DNA of 64,000 nt from Paraburkholderia ultramafica (GTDB lineage: Bacteria; Pseudomonadota; Gammaproteobacteria; Burkholderiales; Burkholderiaceae): positions 1 to 64,000 of the forward strand of contig NZ_CADIKK010000004.1 of NCBI RefSeq assembly GCF_902859915.1, given 5' to 3'. The translations under genes and the position numbers were made by a program. Of this stretch, positions 1 to 8,707 are shown piece by piece. Below the pieces are notes generated by a model that saw only the letters and a program-made list of their open reading frames with translations, had not been told where the DNA came from and did not search any database. Position 1 is the stretch's first letter. Each line of letters begins with the position of its first letter.

Positions 1-24
1 GAGGGCTGTGTCAGGCGCATCCAT
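1..24 (-). CDS. possible start of an unidentified gene running off the left edge
   Basis: On the minus strand an ATG at 24-22 opens a frame reading M-D-A-P-D-T-A-L to the window edge. A strong Shine-Dalgarno AAGGAG lies at 37-32, seven bases upstream. It sits just beyond the point where the neighbouring chemotaxis gene loses its normal 3' sequence, so it could be the first gene of an inserted element. Only eight codons are visible and I do not recognise the product. Confidence 0.35.
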
Positions 25-1527
25 TTGCGTGCTCCTTCGGAGAAAACGAGTATGCAAGCCACGTTTTACTCCAGTCGGGCTTACTGCCGCTGCCCTCCCA
101 CATAGCATCTACGCCGGTCACGCGTTCGACCGCGCTCATCGCTTCGTGAATCGTCTTCTGCGCGTCGGACACGAGCGCTGCGCCCTCCTCGACCTTGGCC
201 GCGGATTCGCCGATCAGCTCCTTGATCTCCTTGGCCGCCGCGCCCGAGCGCTGCGCGAGACTGCGCACCTCCGAGGCCACCACCGCGAAGCCGCGGCCCT
301 GCTCGCCGGCCCGCGCCGCTTCCACCGCCGCGTTCAACGCGAGAATGTTGGTCTGAAACGCGATCCCTTCGCTCATGCCGATAATCTCCGTCACCTTGCG
401 CGACGATGCGCTGATCCCGTCCATCGTTTCGGTGACGCGCGGCACCACCGTGCCGCCGCGCGTGACCGTATCGAGCGCGCCATGCGCGAGCCGGGTCGCC
501 TGCTTCGCGTTGTCCGCGTTCTGCTTCACCGTCGCCGCCAACTGCTCCATGCTCGCGGCGGTCTGTTGCAGCGCGGCCGCCTGCTGCTCGGTGCGCGCGG
601 ACAGATCCGCATTGCCCGACGCGATTTCGTTCGCGCCCTGCGTGATCGCGGTCGTGTTGCCGCGCACCTTCGCGACCGTCTCGACGAGGCCGTCGCGCAT
701 CTTTGTCAGCGCGCCGAGCAACTGACCCATCTCATTGCGCGACTTGACCTTGATGACAACCGTCAGATCGCCGGCGGCGATGCGCTCGAAGTGCTTGACG
801 GTTGCGTTGACCGGCTTGATCAGCGCCGCCGACAACGCGATGCGCGCCGCCACGGCGATCACGAGCGCGATCACGCCGACCGCGACGAACAGCAGCGTCG
901 CCAGCTGGAAGCGCTGCGCGGCGGTGACGGCTTGCTGGTGCTGATTGGCGACCTGCGCGTTTTCGAACGCGTCGATGGCCTTCGAATAGGTCGCGTATAA
1001 ACTGTTCGCGGTGTCGCCCTGGATGTTGCGGAAGGTATTGAAGTCGAAGTCGGTGAGCGCCTTGAACTCCGGCTCGAGCGCCTTGTCGACCAGCGCGGTG
1101 CGCGTCTGCGCGTCTGCGCGTCTGCGCGTCTGCGCGTCTGCGCGTCTGCGCGTCTGCGCGTCTGCGCGTCTGCGCGTCTGCGCGTCTGCGCGTCTGCGCG
1201 TCTGCGCGTCTGCTCGACGCTCTGCGCGAGCTTGCGCTCGTCGTCGCTCGCAAACGGGCCGGCCATGTAGTTGCGGAAGTCCTTGTTCGATTCGAGCAGC
1301 ACCTTGTGCGCGGCCGGCAGCAGATCGTCGGTCTGCTTGCCGACGCTGAAGAGCGTCTGGTAGGTGCCCAACGCGAGCTGCACCTGCAACAGCTTCTCGG
1401 AGTCATCGAGGCTGCTGTTGGCGAGTTTGAGCGCGCCGTAGCCGACACCGATCACCGTCAGAAGGAAAACGACGAATACGCTGATCACCAGCGTCAGGCC
1501 GCCACGAATTGTGATGTTATTTAGCAT
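11..1527 (-). pseudogene. methyl-accepting chemotaxis protein, frameshifted and 3'-truncated
   Basis: The N-terminal part (1527 down to about 1213) has a membrane helix and the start of a four-helix-bundle ligand-binding domain (TIRGGLTLVISVFVV). It starts at an ATG with GGAG upstream. A second frame covers the rest of the sensor domain, a second membrane helix, a HAMP domain ([19 protein letters not shown]) and the MCP signalling hairpin ([40 protein letters not shown]). The frames are separated by the octanucleotide array at 1101-1212. With a copy number of 1 modulo 3 they would join; 14 copies do not. At the 3' end the usual sequence stops after VERVTGV near position 112 and continues as unrelated sequence to a stop at 11-13, so the end of the signalling domain is missing. 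The product is probably non-functional here. Confidence 0.85.
1101..1212. repeat. 14-copy octanucleotide tandem repeat (CGCGTCTG)n inside the MCP gene
   Basis: Fourteen perfect head-to-tail copies of CGCGTCTG occupy 112 bases. Read on the coding strand the unit is CAGACGCG, and three units encode the eight residues QTRRRADA. Because eight is not a multiple of three, each gain or loss of a unit changes the reading frame. The flanks read EQTR before and TALVDK after, so a single ancestral unit fits in frame. Copy numbers of 1, 4, 7, 10 or 13 would keep the gene open; 14 closes it. This is the architecture of slipped-strand phase-variation tracts. Confidence 0.95.
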
Positions 1528-1849
1528 TGGGTCTCCGGAACGTCTTGCCGATCTGCGGCGAACAGGTTGGCAGGCACACGCGCCGCCGGTTGCGGGTGGT
1601 TTGTTGCCGATGGCTTGTTGCGCGTGACTTACACTTCGCTGGGGCCGGCCCTCGCCGCATCCAGGTTAACGACCGCGCGCGCTGCCCGCTGGATAGGTGA
1701 AATCCATGACTGGCGCGCCTTTGCGCCCGCTTTGAACCTCACTATCCGGGATCTGCCGCGCATTGCGCGACAATGACGCAAGCGCGCCGCTTTGCGGGCG
1801 CCGTGCGTTTCGTTTGTATAATTCGGCGTCTTCGCTCAGGCCCACTTTC
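1528..1849. promoter_or_regulatory. divergent intergenic region with a candidate -10 box
   Basis: This is the spacer between the minus-strand chemotaxis gene and the plus-strand glycosyltransferase. A perfect TATAAT lies at 1817-1822, about 28 bases before the chosen ATG at 1850. The best -35 candidate is TTGCGG at 1792-1797, with a long 19-base spacer, so the promoter is only tentative. No other gene is apparent in this stretch. Confidence 0.35.
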
Positions 1850-2950
1850 ATGCTTAGTTTTGCGCTCGGCTTTCTCGTTTCACTGCTGATCACGCTGTTG
1901 ATCGTGCGCTATGCGCATCTGCATGAAAAACTCTCCACCGATAACGATCTGGCCGGCGTGCAGAAATTCCATGTGCGTCCGGTGCCGCGCATCGGCGGGA
2001 CCGGGATTCTGCTCGGCTTGATCGTGTCGGCCGTGCAGCTGCATCGTGCGTATCCTGCCGTATCGGGCGGCATCCTCGGGCTGATCGCGTGCGGCATGCC
2101 GGCCTTCGGCTCGGGCCTCGTCGAAGATCTGACCAAGCGCGTGTCGCCGCTCGCGCGCCTCATCTGCACGATGGCGGCCGCCGCGCTCGCGTTTTTCCTG
2201 CTCGATATCGCGGTCACACGCATCAGCGTGCCGCCGCTCGACTTTCTGCTCTCATACGCGGTGATCTCGTTCGCGGTCACGGTGCTGGCCGTCGCGGCGC
2301 TCGCCAACGCGATCAATATCATCGACGGCTTCAACGGCCTCGCGTCGATGGTCGCGTTCATGATGTTCGCGTCGCTCGCCTACGTGGCCTTCCAGGTGTC
2401 CGATCCGATCGTGCTGTCCGCGTCGTTCATGATGATGGGCGCGGTGCTGGGCTTCTTCATCTGGAATTTTCCGGCCGGGCTGATCTTTCTCGGCGACGGC
2501 GGCGCGTACTTCATCGGCTTCATGCTCGCCGAACTGTCGATCATGCTGGTGATGCGCAATCGCGACGTGTCGGCGTGGTATCCGGTGCTGCTGTTCATGT
2601 ATCCGATCTTCGAGACCTGCTTCTCGATCTACCGGAAGAAGTTCGTGCGCGGCATGTCGCCGGGCATTCCCGACGGCGTGCATCTGCATATGCTGGTCTA
2701 CAAGCGGCTGATGCGCTGGGCGGTCGGCGCGCGCACCGCACGCGAGCTGACGCGGCGCAATTCGCTGACCTCGCCGTACCTGTGGCTGCTGTGTCTGATC
2801 GCAGTCGTGCCGGCGACGTTGTTCTGGCGGCATACGCTGCATCTGTTCTGCTTCGTGGTGGTGTTCGCGGCGACGTATGTGTGGCTTTACATGAGCATCG
2901 TGCGGTTCAAGTCGCCGCGGTGGATGGTGGTGAGGAAGGCGAAGCGGTAA
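1850..2950 (+). CDS. polyprenyl-phosphate glycosyl-1-phosphate transferase, MraY/WecA family (GT4 type)
   Basis: Integral membrane enzyme of 366 residues that should transfer a sugar-1-phosphate from a UDP-sugar to undecaprenyl phosphate at the inner membrane, starting a lipid-linked glycan. It shows about ten hydrophobic helices and the family motifs: an acidic loop (GLVEDLTKR), NAINIIDGFNGLAS, FLGDGGAYFIGF, and a late cytoplasmic loop ending DGVHLHMLVYKR. The open frame extends 29 codons upstream, but the ATG at 1850 is preferred because it directly begins the first membrane helix (MLSFALGFLVSLL) and lies downstream of a TATAAT box. A terminator follows immediately, so this is probably a single-gene unit facing the minus-strand initiation genes. 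The substrate sugar cannot be told from sequence. Confidence 0.85.
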   Translation: MLSFALGFLVSLLITLLIVRYAHLHEKLSTDNDLAGVQKFHVRPVPRIGGTGILLGLIVSAVQLHRAYPAVSGGILGLIACGMPAFGSGLVEDLTKRVSPLARLICTMAAAALAFFLLDIAVTRISVPPLDFLLSYAVISFAVTVLAVAALANAINIIDGFNGLASMVAFMMFASLAYVAFQVSDPIVLSASFMMMGAVLGFFIWNFPAGLIFLGDGGAYFIGFMLAELSIMLVMRNRDVSAWYPVLLFMYPIFETCFSIYRKKFVRGMSPGIPDGVHLHMLVYKRLMRWAVGARTARELTRRNSLTSPYLWLLCLIAVVPATLFWRHTLHLFCFVVVFAATYVWLYMSIVRFKSPRWMVVRKAKR

Positions 2951-2952
2951 TG

Positions 2953-2979
2953 AAAAAAGGCGCCAATGGCGCCTTTTTT
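2953..2979. terminator. bidirectional intrinsic terminator
   Basis: A perfect GGCGCC/GGCGCC hairpin with an AAT loop is flanked by six A residues on the left and six T residues on the right. It can therefore terminate both the plus-strand gene ending at 2950 and the minus-strand gene ending at 3017. Confidence 0.9.
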
Positions 2980-3016
2980 CATTGACCAATGCCGAAGGTT
3001 ACCGCCGTCGCACGAC

Positions 3017-4897
3017 CTATGACGCCCGCGTCACCGGCGTCACGCTGCGCAGCGCGGTGGCGGTGGCCGGCTGGTATTCGGGCACCCAGCGGCGCAGGTC
3101 GCGGCGAACTTCGTCGTCGGACGGCACACGGTGCTGCATCAGCCACGGCAACAGATTATCGATCAGGCTGTCCGGCACTTCACGGGCGCGCGCGATGCGC
3201 AACTTCGGATGCGGCGTGCGGGTCGTCGTTTCATCATCCGCCAGCAGTTCTTCGTAGAGTTTTTCGCCAGGCCGCAGCCCGGTGAACACCACGCGAATCT
3301 GCTCTTCGGTAAAGCCGTACAGACGGATCAGATCATGCGCGAGATCGGCGATGCGCACCGGCTTGCCCATGTCGAGAATGAAGATCTCGCCGCCGCGTCC
3401 CATGCTCGACGCCTGCAACACCAGTTGCGACGCTTCCGGGATCGTCATGAAGAAACGGGTGATCTCCGGGTGCGTGACCGTGACCGGGCCGCCGCGCGCA
3501 ATCTGCTCCTGGAACTTCGGAATCACGCTGCCGGCGCTGCCGAGCACGTTGCCGAACCGCACGGTTTCGAACTGCGTGCGCCGCGTGCCCTGCGCCTGCA
3601 ACGCCGAGCAGGCCATCTCCGCGAGGCGCTTGCTCGCGCCCATCACGTTGGTCGGGTTGACGGCCTTGTCGGTGGAAATCAGCACGAAATGGGCGACGTC
3701 GTGACGGATCGCCGCGCGCCCCACGCGATACGTGCCGAGCACATTGTTGCGCACGGCCTGCCACGTGTTCACTTCTTCCATCAACGGCACGTGCTTGTAG
3801 GCCGCCGCATGAAACACGATATGCGGACAGTAACGCGCCATCACCTGGTCGAGCAGCAGCGAATCCTTCACGTCGCCGATGATCGGCACCACCGACACTT
3901 CCGGATACTTGTCGCGCAGCTCTTCGTTCAGGCGATAGATCGAGAACTCGGAGACATCGAACGCCACCAGTTGCACCGGCCCGAAGCGCAGAATCTGCCG
4001 GCACAGCTCCGAGCCGATCGAGCCGCCCGCGCCCGTCACCATCACGACGCGGTTCTTCAGCAGCGCTTCGACGTGATCGGTGTCGATCGTCACCGGGTCG
4101 CGGCCCAGCAAGTCTTCGAGGTCGATCTGACGCACTCGCGACAGAAACGCCTGGCCCTGGGTCAGCGGTGTGAGCGCCGGCAGCGTCATGGCCCGCACGC
4201 CCGCGCGCACGCACAGCGTGGCAATGCGCCGATGCGCTTCCACGGAAGCCGACGGCACCGCAATGATCACGTGCTCGACTTTCAGCTCGGCGGTGATCTT
4301 CTGCAGATCGCTGATCGCGCCGAGCACGCGATAGCCGTAGATTTCGCGGCCCTGCTTGACCGGATCGTCGTCGAGCAAGCCCGCGAGGCGCCATTCGCCC
4401 GAGCGCTTCAGTTCGCGCACGAGGTTCGCGCCCGCATTGCCCGCGCCCAGCACCAAGACCGGCTTGCCCTGCCCGACCAGACCGCCGTAGCGATAGAACT
4501 CCTTGGCCGCGCGATAGAGCGCGCGCGAGCCGCCCATCGAGAGGAACAGCAGCATCGGCGAGACGATCAGCACGGAGCGCGGCACCACCGGCGCCGGTTG
4601 CAGCAGCGCCGAGGCAATCACGACGACCAGCGCGCCGACGCCGATCGCCTTGGCGATGCGCACGAGGTCGGGCAGGCTGGCGAACACCCACATGCCTCGA
4701 TAGAGCCCATAGCTGCGGAACATCACCGCGTAAATCAGCAGCACCCACACCAGCGCGTGCATGCCGCTCGACCAGAACGCACTGGGCACCGGACCGTTGA
4801 AACGGATCACGTATGCCAGCATCCAGGCGAGAGCCACCGCGCACAAGTCGAACGCAAACGCACTGAACGAAAGCCATCGGGCTTTAAATCTTTTCAT
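3017..4897 (-). CDS. membrane nucleotide-sugar 4,6-dehydratase, WbpM/CapD family
   Basis: 626 residues. Residues 1-120 contain four membrane helices. Residues 146-250 form a nucleotide-binding domain of the CoA-binding-like type (VLVLGAGNAGANL). From residue 284 there is a short-chain dehydrogenase domain with VTGAGGSIGSELCRQI and then STDKAVNPTNVMGASKR. The last segment gives Met419 and Lys423, the Ser-Met-Lys arrangement reported for large WbpM-type enzymes rather than Ser-Tyr-Lys. The likely reaction is conversion of UDP-GlcNAc to UDP-4-keto-6-deoxy-GlcNAc, feeding QuiNAc/FucNAc-type sugars. It lies just downstream of the WbpL-like transferase on the same strand, a common pairing for O-antigen or capsule initiation. 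Confidence 0.9.
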   Translation of the reverse strand: MKRFKARWLSFSAFAFDLCAVALAWMLAYVIRFNGPVPSAFWSSGMHALVWVLLIYAVMFRSYGLYRGMWVFASLPDLVRIAKAIGVGALVVVIASALLQPAPVVPRSVLIVSPMLLFLSMGGSRALYRAAKEFYRYGGLVGQGKPVLVLGAGNAGANLVRELKRSGEWRLAGLLDDDPVKQGREIYGYRVLGAISDLQKITAELKVEHVIIAVPSASVEAHRRIATLCVRAGVRAMTLPALTPLTQGQAFLSRVRQIDLEDLLGRDPVTIDTDHVEALLKNRVVMVTGAGGSIGSELCRQILRFGPVQLVAFDVSEFSIYRLNEELRDKYPEVSVVPIIGDVKDSLLLDQVMARYCPHIVFHAAAYKHVPLMEEVNTWQAVRNNVLGTYRVGRAAIRHDVAHFVLISTDKAVNPTNVMGASKRLAEMACSALQAQGTRRTQFETVRFGNVLGSAGSVIPKFQEQIARGGPVTVTHPEITRFFMTIPEASQLVLQASSMGRGGEIFILDMGKPVRIADLAHDLIRLYGFTEEQIRVVFTGLRPGEKLYEELLADDETTTRTPHPKLRIARAREVPDSLIDNLLPWLMQHRVPSDDEVRRDLRRWVPEYQPATATALRSVTPVTRAS

Positions 4898-4908
4898 TGC
4901 GCAGAACC

Positions 4909-5976
4909 TCAGGATTGCCCGGAACGGGACGCGTGACGCCGCCAGCGGCGATCAATGCACAGCCCGGCGACCGCCAGCACGGCAGCCCAAACGGCGACAA
5001 CCAGCCATTGACTCAGGACGGCAAATTGTAATGCCCATATAGCAAGCATTATGCCCGCCACCATGAACAAATACCAAACCCATGCCGTCGATGCGTGTCC
5101 CAAACCGGACTGCACCAGTCTTTGATAGTAGTGTTCACGGTGCGCTTGCCAAAATTTTTCGCCGCGCAGCAGGCGTTTGAGGAGCGTCACCGACGCATCG
5201 CCGATGAACGGCGCGAAGCACAGCGCCGGAAACCACACCGGCCACACGCCTTCGCGCCAGCCCCAGTAGCCGAGCGCGCCGGCGAGGAAGCCGAGTGGGA
5301 TCGAACCGGCGTCGCCGAGAAAAATCCGGGCCGGGTGGAAATTGAACAGAAGAAAGCCCGCCGCGGCGCCCGCCACGGTCACGCAAGCCAGCGCCAGCGC
5401 GGGGTCCGGATGGGCCGCTTGGGTCGCTTGGGCCGCTTGGGCCGGCAGCGACGCCGCGATCGCATAGCCGCCGAAGCCGAACAGCGCCATGCCCCCCGCG
5501 AGACCGTCGGAGCCGTCCATGAAATTGTACAAATTGACCAGCCAGACGAGTAATACCGCCAGCGCCGCCAGCGCCCACCACGGGACATCGGCCGGATAGA
5601 CGGCGATCAGCGCCGCCACCGCCGCCGCGTGGCCGCCGAAGCGCACGCGCGCGGGCAAGCCGCGGCGGTCGTCGATTTGCGACAACGCGGCCAGCAACGC
5701 CGCCAGCAACGCAGGCAGCCAGAGCGCCGGCGCGACGAGCCAGATCAGCACCACGGCCACCGGCACGATGCCCCAGCCGCCGACGCGCGGCGTCGGCCGC
5801 GTGTGCAGGGAGCGGTCGTTGGGGATGTCGGTGGCGAGACGCCACGCGAGACCGCTCCTGAGCAGCGCCCACAGAATCGCCGCGCACGCGCCCAGCGCGA
5901 GCCCGCCGCACACGAGCAGATGGACAACCGGGTAGGCAGAGAGTGAAGCAGTCGACATCGAGAGTAGGTTCAACAA
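4909..5976 (-). CDS. WbpL-like undecaprenyl-phosphate HexNAc-1-phosphate transferase (GT4 family)
   Basis: 355 residues, multi-spanning. Motifs in order: [55 protein letters not shown], and the basic loop [13 protein letters not shown], which supplies the HxH-type site of bacterial initiating transferases. It should load FucNAc, QuiNAc or GlcNAc-1-phosphate onto undecaprenyl phosphate. An internal ATG six codons in (MSTASL) is an alternative start. The gene is followed within 12 bases by the WbpM-like dehydratase. A 9-base in-frame repeat at 5411-5444 encodes an Ala/Gln-rich loop, AAQATQAA. Confidence 0.9.
   Translation of the reverse strand: MLNLLSMSTASLSAYPVVHLLVCGGLALGACAAILWALLRSGLAWRLATDIPNDRSLHTRPTPRVGGWGIVPVAVVLIWLVAPALWLPALLAALLAALSQIDDRRGLPARVRFGGHAAAVAALIAVYPADVPWWALAALAVLLVWLVNLYNFMDGSDGLAGGMALFGFGGYAIAASLPAQAAQATQAAHPDPALALACVTVAGAAAGFLLFNFHPARIFLGDAGSIPLGFLAGALGYWGWREGVWPVWFPALCFAPFIGDASVTLLKRLLRGEKFWQAHREHYYQRLVQSGLGHASTAWVWYLFMVAGIMLAIWALQFAVLSQWLVVAVWAAVLAVAGLCIDRRWRRHASRSGQS
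5411..5444. repeat. 9-base in-frame tandem repeat within the WbpL-like gene
   Basis: About 3.7 copies of TGGGCCGCT (one copy has T for C) lie within the coding sequence. The length is a multiple of three, so copy changes would lengthen or shorten an Ala/Gln-rich loop between membrane helices without breaking the frame. Confidence 0.8.
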
Positions 5977-6010
5977 TGCGGGTTAGTGCGTTTCGGCGCG
6001 TTCAGTGGGT

Positions 6011-6976
6011 TCAATGCGTGGAGCGATACCAGGCGGCTGTCTCCAGCAAGCCGTGCTCGACGGTATACGGCGGATACCAGCCAAGACGTTCGCAGATGTG
6101 CGAACTGTCGAGACGCAGTTCGCCGATCAGCCGGTCGACCTGCGCCGAGCGGCCGGTCAAACGGCCCGCAAGCCGCAGCACGCCGACCGGCACCGGCACG
6201 AGGCGCAACGGCGCGTGCAGCTGCGTCGCCAGCGCTCGCGCCAGTTCCGCCACGCTCAGATCATGGCCGTCGGTGACATGAAAGGTGTGGCCGGCAGCAC
6301 GCGGATCGGTGGCGCAATGCACTAGCGCGTCCGCGAGGTTGTCGACGAATACCATGCTGCGGCGCGCGGCAATCGCGCCGAGCGGTAGCGGCACACCCTT
6401 GGCGATCGCGCCCATCAGTTGCAGGAAGTTCGCGCGCACGCCCGGACCGTAGACCAGCGGCGGTCGAACGATCACGATCTCGAGCCCCGACTCGCGGCCG
6501 TAGTCGAGCAACGCGCGCTCGGCTTCGAGCTTCGAGATGCCATATGGATCGGACGGCGCGGGCTCGTCCGTTTCCTTGATGGGCCGGCCAACGCTGCGTT
6601 CCGCCACCGCCTTGATGCTGCTGACGAAAACGAACCGGCGCGCGCCCGCGCGACGGGCCGCGGCGGCGACGCGCAATGCGCCGTCGACGTTGGTCGCACG
6701 ATAGGCGGGCAGCGGATCGGCCACCGTCTCGTGCATCACGTGGACGCGCGCGGCGAGATGGATGACCGCATCGCAATGCAGCGCCACCGGCCAGCGTGGT
6801 TCGATGCCCTGGAAGTCGTCCGTATCGAGCAGCCATTCGCGCACGCCGTCCGCGGCCGTGTGTGCACGGCGCACCGCACCGACGACGCTGTCTCCGCGCT
6901 GCAGCAACGCTCTCGACACTGCCTTGCCGACGAATCCGTTGGCGCCCGTGATCAACACACACTGTGTCATCGGCAA
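6011..6976 (-). CDS. NAD-dependent nucleotide-sugar epimerase/dehydratase (SDR)
   Basis: 321 residues, extended short-chain dehydrogenase fold. The N-terminus is VLITGANGFVGKAVSRALL, giving the GxxGxxG dinucleotide site at residues 10-16. Later segments include HLAARVHVMHE, FVFVSSIKAV, and DPYGISKLEAE, which supplies the catalytic YxxxK. It probably epimerises or reduces the 4-keto sugar made by the neighbouring WbpM-like enzyme, or interconverts UDP-GlcNAc and UDP-GalNAc. It is the first gene of the minus-strand initiation group 6976-3017, with only 34 bases to the next gene. Confidence 0.85.
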   Translation of the reverse strand: MPMTQCVLITGANGFVGKAVSRALLQRGDSVVGAVRRAHTAADGVREWLLDTDDFQGIEPRWPVALHCDAVIHLAARVHVMHETVADPLPAYRATNVDGALRVAAAARRAGARRFVFVSSIKAVAERSVGRPIKETDEPAPSDPYGISKLEAERALLDYGRESGLEIVIVRPPLVYGPGVRANFLQLMGAIAKGVPLPLGAIAARRSMVFVDNLADALVHCATDPRAAGHTFHVTDGHDLSVAELARALATQLHAPLRLVPVPVGVLRLAGRLTGRSAQVDRLIGELRLDSSHICERLGWYPPYTVEHGLLETAAWYRSTH

Positions 6977-7735
6977 GCTCCGGCTAACCCGCTCGCGCGG
7001 CTCACCGACGCGTCTGCACGGTCACAGGCCGCTTTGCCGCGTCGAACCCGTGCGCCCGCCTGATCCGCGTGACCGGAGGTTGCCCGCGCTCGCGCGGCGG
7101 GCCGCCCCGCCCGGGAGCGCGAACGCAGGCCGGCAAGGCCGGCCCGATCCGGATATGACAGGAAAGGCTGATAAGACACGATACAATCTGGCATCGGCGA
7201 TGCTTGTCAGGAAGTCTGGCTGGGAACGTATTGTATGCGGGCGGCTTCCGCTGCGGCCCGCTCCTCGTAATGGTTAGGCGCTAAAATGTGGCGGCGGCTA
7301 ACAGATTGAAAGCACGGCGAAGCCCTGGCCGTGATGATAAAACGGACGGGCGACCCTGACGCGCAGTCCGCACACTTCGTAACATCTCAAACATATTCGC
7401 GCATGTGGAATTCGTGGTTTCGATCCGACGTGCTCGACGACAGCACAATCAAACTCGCCCCAGAGCGGCGTGAGCGGCCAGCGGCCCGCGCCCCGGTGAG
7501 CCAGCGCCTGAGTGCCGCGACAGCGCGCGGCATGCTCCCGTGAGGAGGTCCCGAAACATGCCGGCAGGGGCGCACTCGCGTCTCTCGCGTCTCTCGCGTC
7601 TCTCGCGTCTCTCGCCGATTGCCGTTGCACACCGTTCAGGCTCGTCATGTCCGATGCCCTCAACGCGATCGGCACGCGCCGCATGTCGCGCCGATCTGAC
7701 GAATAGAAAACGTTCGAGCAAATAGAGTCCCACCT
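6977..7735. other. 759-base region without a convincing gene
   Basis: This is the spacer between divergent polysaccharide genes. Open frames here are short or have low-complexity, shadow-like translations. It holds a 9-base tandem repeat (CTCGCGTCT, 4.5 copies, 7575-7615). Promoters for both flanking operons must lie here or nearby, but I do not see a strong -35/-10 pair. The part around 7160-7190 is notably more AT-rich than its surroundings. Confidence 0.5.
7575..7615. repeat. 9-base tandem repeat (CTCGCGTCT), 4.5 copies
   Basis: Four full copies and one partial copy lie 120 bases upstream of the start of the glycosyltransferase operon at 7736. The unit resembles the MCP octamer (both contain CGCGTCT) but is one base longer. 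It is non-coding by my reading. Confidence 0.9.
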
Positions 7736-8707
7736 ATGAAAGTGCTGTTCGCCACTTACCCAATGGCTTTCCACACCCCCGGAGGCGGAGAAATCCAGTT
7801 GCTTGCGTATCACAAGCACCTGCCCTCGCATGGCGTGGACGTCACGTTGTTCGATCCATGGAAGCCGCGCTTCCTCAAACACGACGTGGTTCATTTCTTT
7901 TCATGCGTCGGCGGCTCGGTCCACTTCTGTAACTTTGTTAAACAGTTGGGCTTGCCGCTGGTGGTTTCGTCTAGTCTCTGGGTGACGGAGGAAACGAAGC
8001 ACCTCTATCCGATCGGCGAGATTCATCATCAGTTCTCGCTGGCAGACCGGGTGGTGGCGAATTCGGAGATCGAGTGCGACACGCTCGCGCGAATCTTCGA
8101 CCTGCCCCGGGCAAAATTCATCAGCGTGCTCAATGGCGTCGAACCGGGCTTTTACGAGCCAGTCGCGCCGGAACTGTTCCGCGGCGAATTCAAGATTCAG
8201 GATCGCTTCGTCCTCAACGTGGGCAACATCGAGCCGCGCAAGAACCAGTTGGCGCTGATCAAGGCGATGAAGTCGTTTCCCGAGCTCAAGCTCGTGCTGA
8301 TCGGCCATCAACGCGATCCCGAATACGCGCGAGCATGCTTCGCGCAAGGCGCGGACCAGGTGATCTACGCGGGCACGCTCGCTCACGACTCGCCGGTGCT
8401 GCGCTCAGCGTATGCCGCCTGCGAAGCGTTCGTCCTGCCCAGCACGCTGGAAACACCGGGACTCGCCGCGCTCGAAGCGCATGCCGCGGGTGCCCGCATC
8501 GCGGTGACGAAAGTTGGCTCTACCGAAGAATACTTCGCGCAGCACGTCGCCTACCTGGATCCGTCCGACGTCGACAGCATCGCCCAGTCGATTCGCGACA
8601 CGCTCGCACAACCGCGCACCGGCACGGTGGACGCCGCGCGCGACCTGACGTGGCAGGCCGTCCTGTCACCCCTGAAAGACCTCTACGATTCCCTGCTGAC
8701 AAAATGA
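7736..8707 (+). CDS. glycosyltransferase, GT-B fold (GT4/group 1)
   Basis: 323 residues. The N-terminal half begins MKVLFATYPMAF and carries a Gly-rich loop (TPGGGEIQLLAY) typical of the acceptor-side Rossmann domain. The C-terminal half has NVGNIEPRKNQ (the donor-domain start) and LPSTLETPGLAALEAHAAG (the ExxxxxxxE region that binds the nucleotide sugar). It is shorter than average for the family. First gene of a four-gene plus-strand run; its TGA overlaps the next ATG (ATGA), suggesting translational coupling. It is similar in layout to the minus-strand gene ending at 17994, which also opens with a TT(H/Y)-x-GGGE loop. Confidence 0.85.
   Translation: MKVLFATYPMAFHTPGGGEIQLLAYHKHLPSHGVDVTLFDPWKPRFLKHDVVHFFSCVGGSVHFCNFVKQLGLPLVVSSSLWVTEETKHLYPIGEIHHQFSLADRVVANSEIECDTLARIFDLPRAKFISVLNGVEPGFYEPVAPELFRGEFKIQDRFVLNVGNIEPRKNQLALIKAMKSFPELKLVLIGHQRDPEYARACFAQGADQVIYAGTLAHDSPVLRSAYAACEAFVLPSTLETPGLAALEAHAAGARIAVTKVGSTEEYFAQHVAYLDPSDVDSIAQSIRDTLAQPRTGTVDAARDLTWQAVLSPLKDLYDSLLTK

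Noticed and set aside
3131..4936. A 601-residue plus-strand open frame opposite the WbpM-like gene
   Set aside because: Translation is His/Arg/Gln-rich shadow sequence; the opposite strand carries intact dehydratase motifs.
7298..7894. 198-codon minus-strand open frame across the long spacer
   Set aside because: It overlaps the start of the plus-strand glycosyltransferase and is partly made of the 9-base repeat (DARDARDAR); no ribosome site or family motif.
8074..8703. Upstream extension of the tandem GT2 gene
   Set aside because: This part lies inside the preceding gene and reads as Arg-rich shadow; the ATG at 8704 overlaps the previous stop in the usual ATGA manner.
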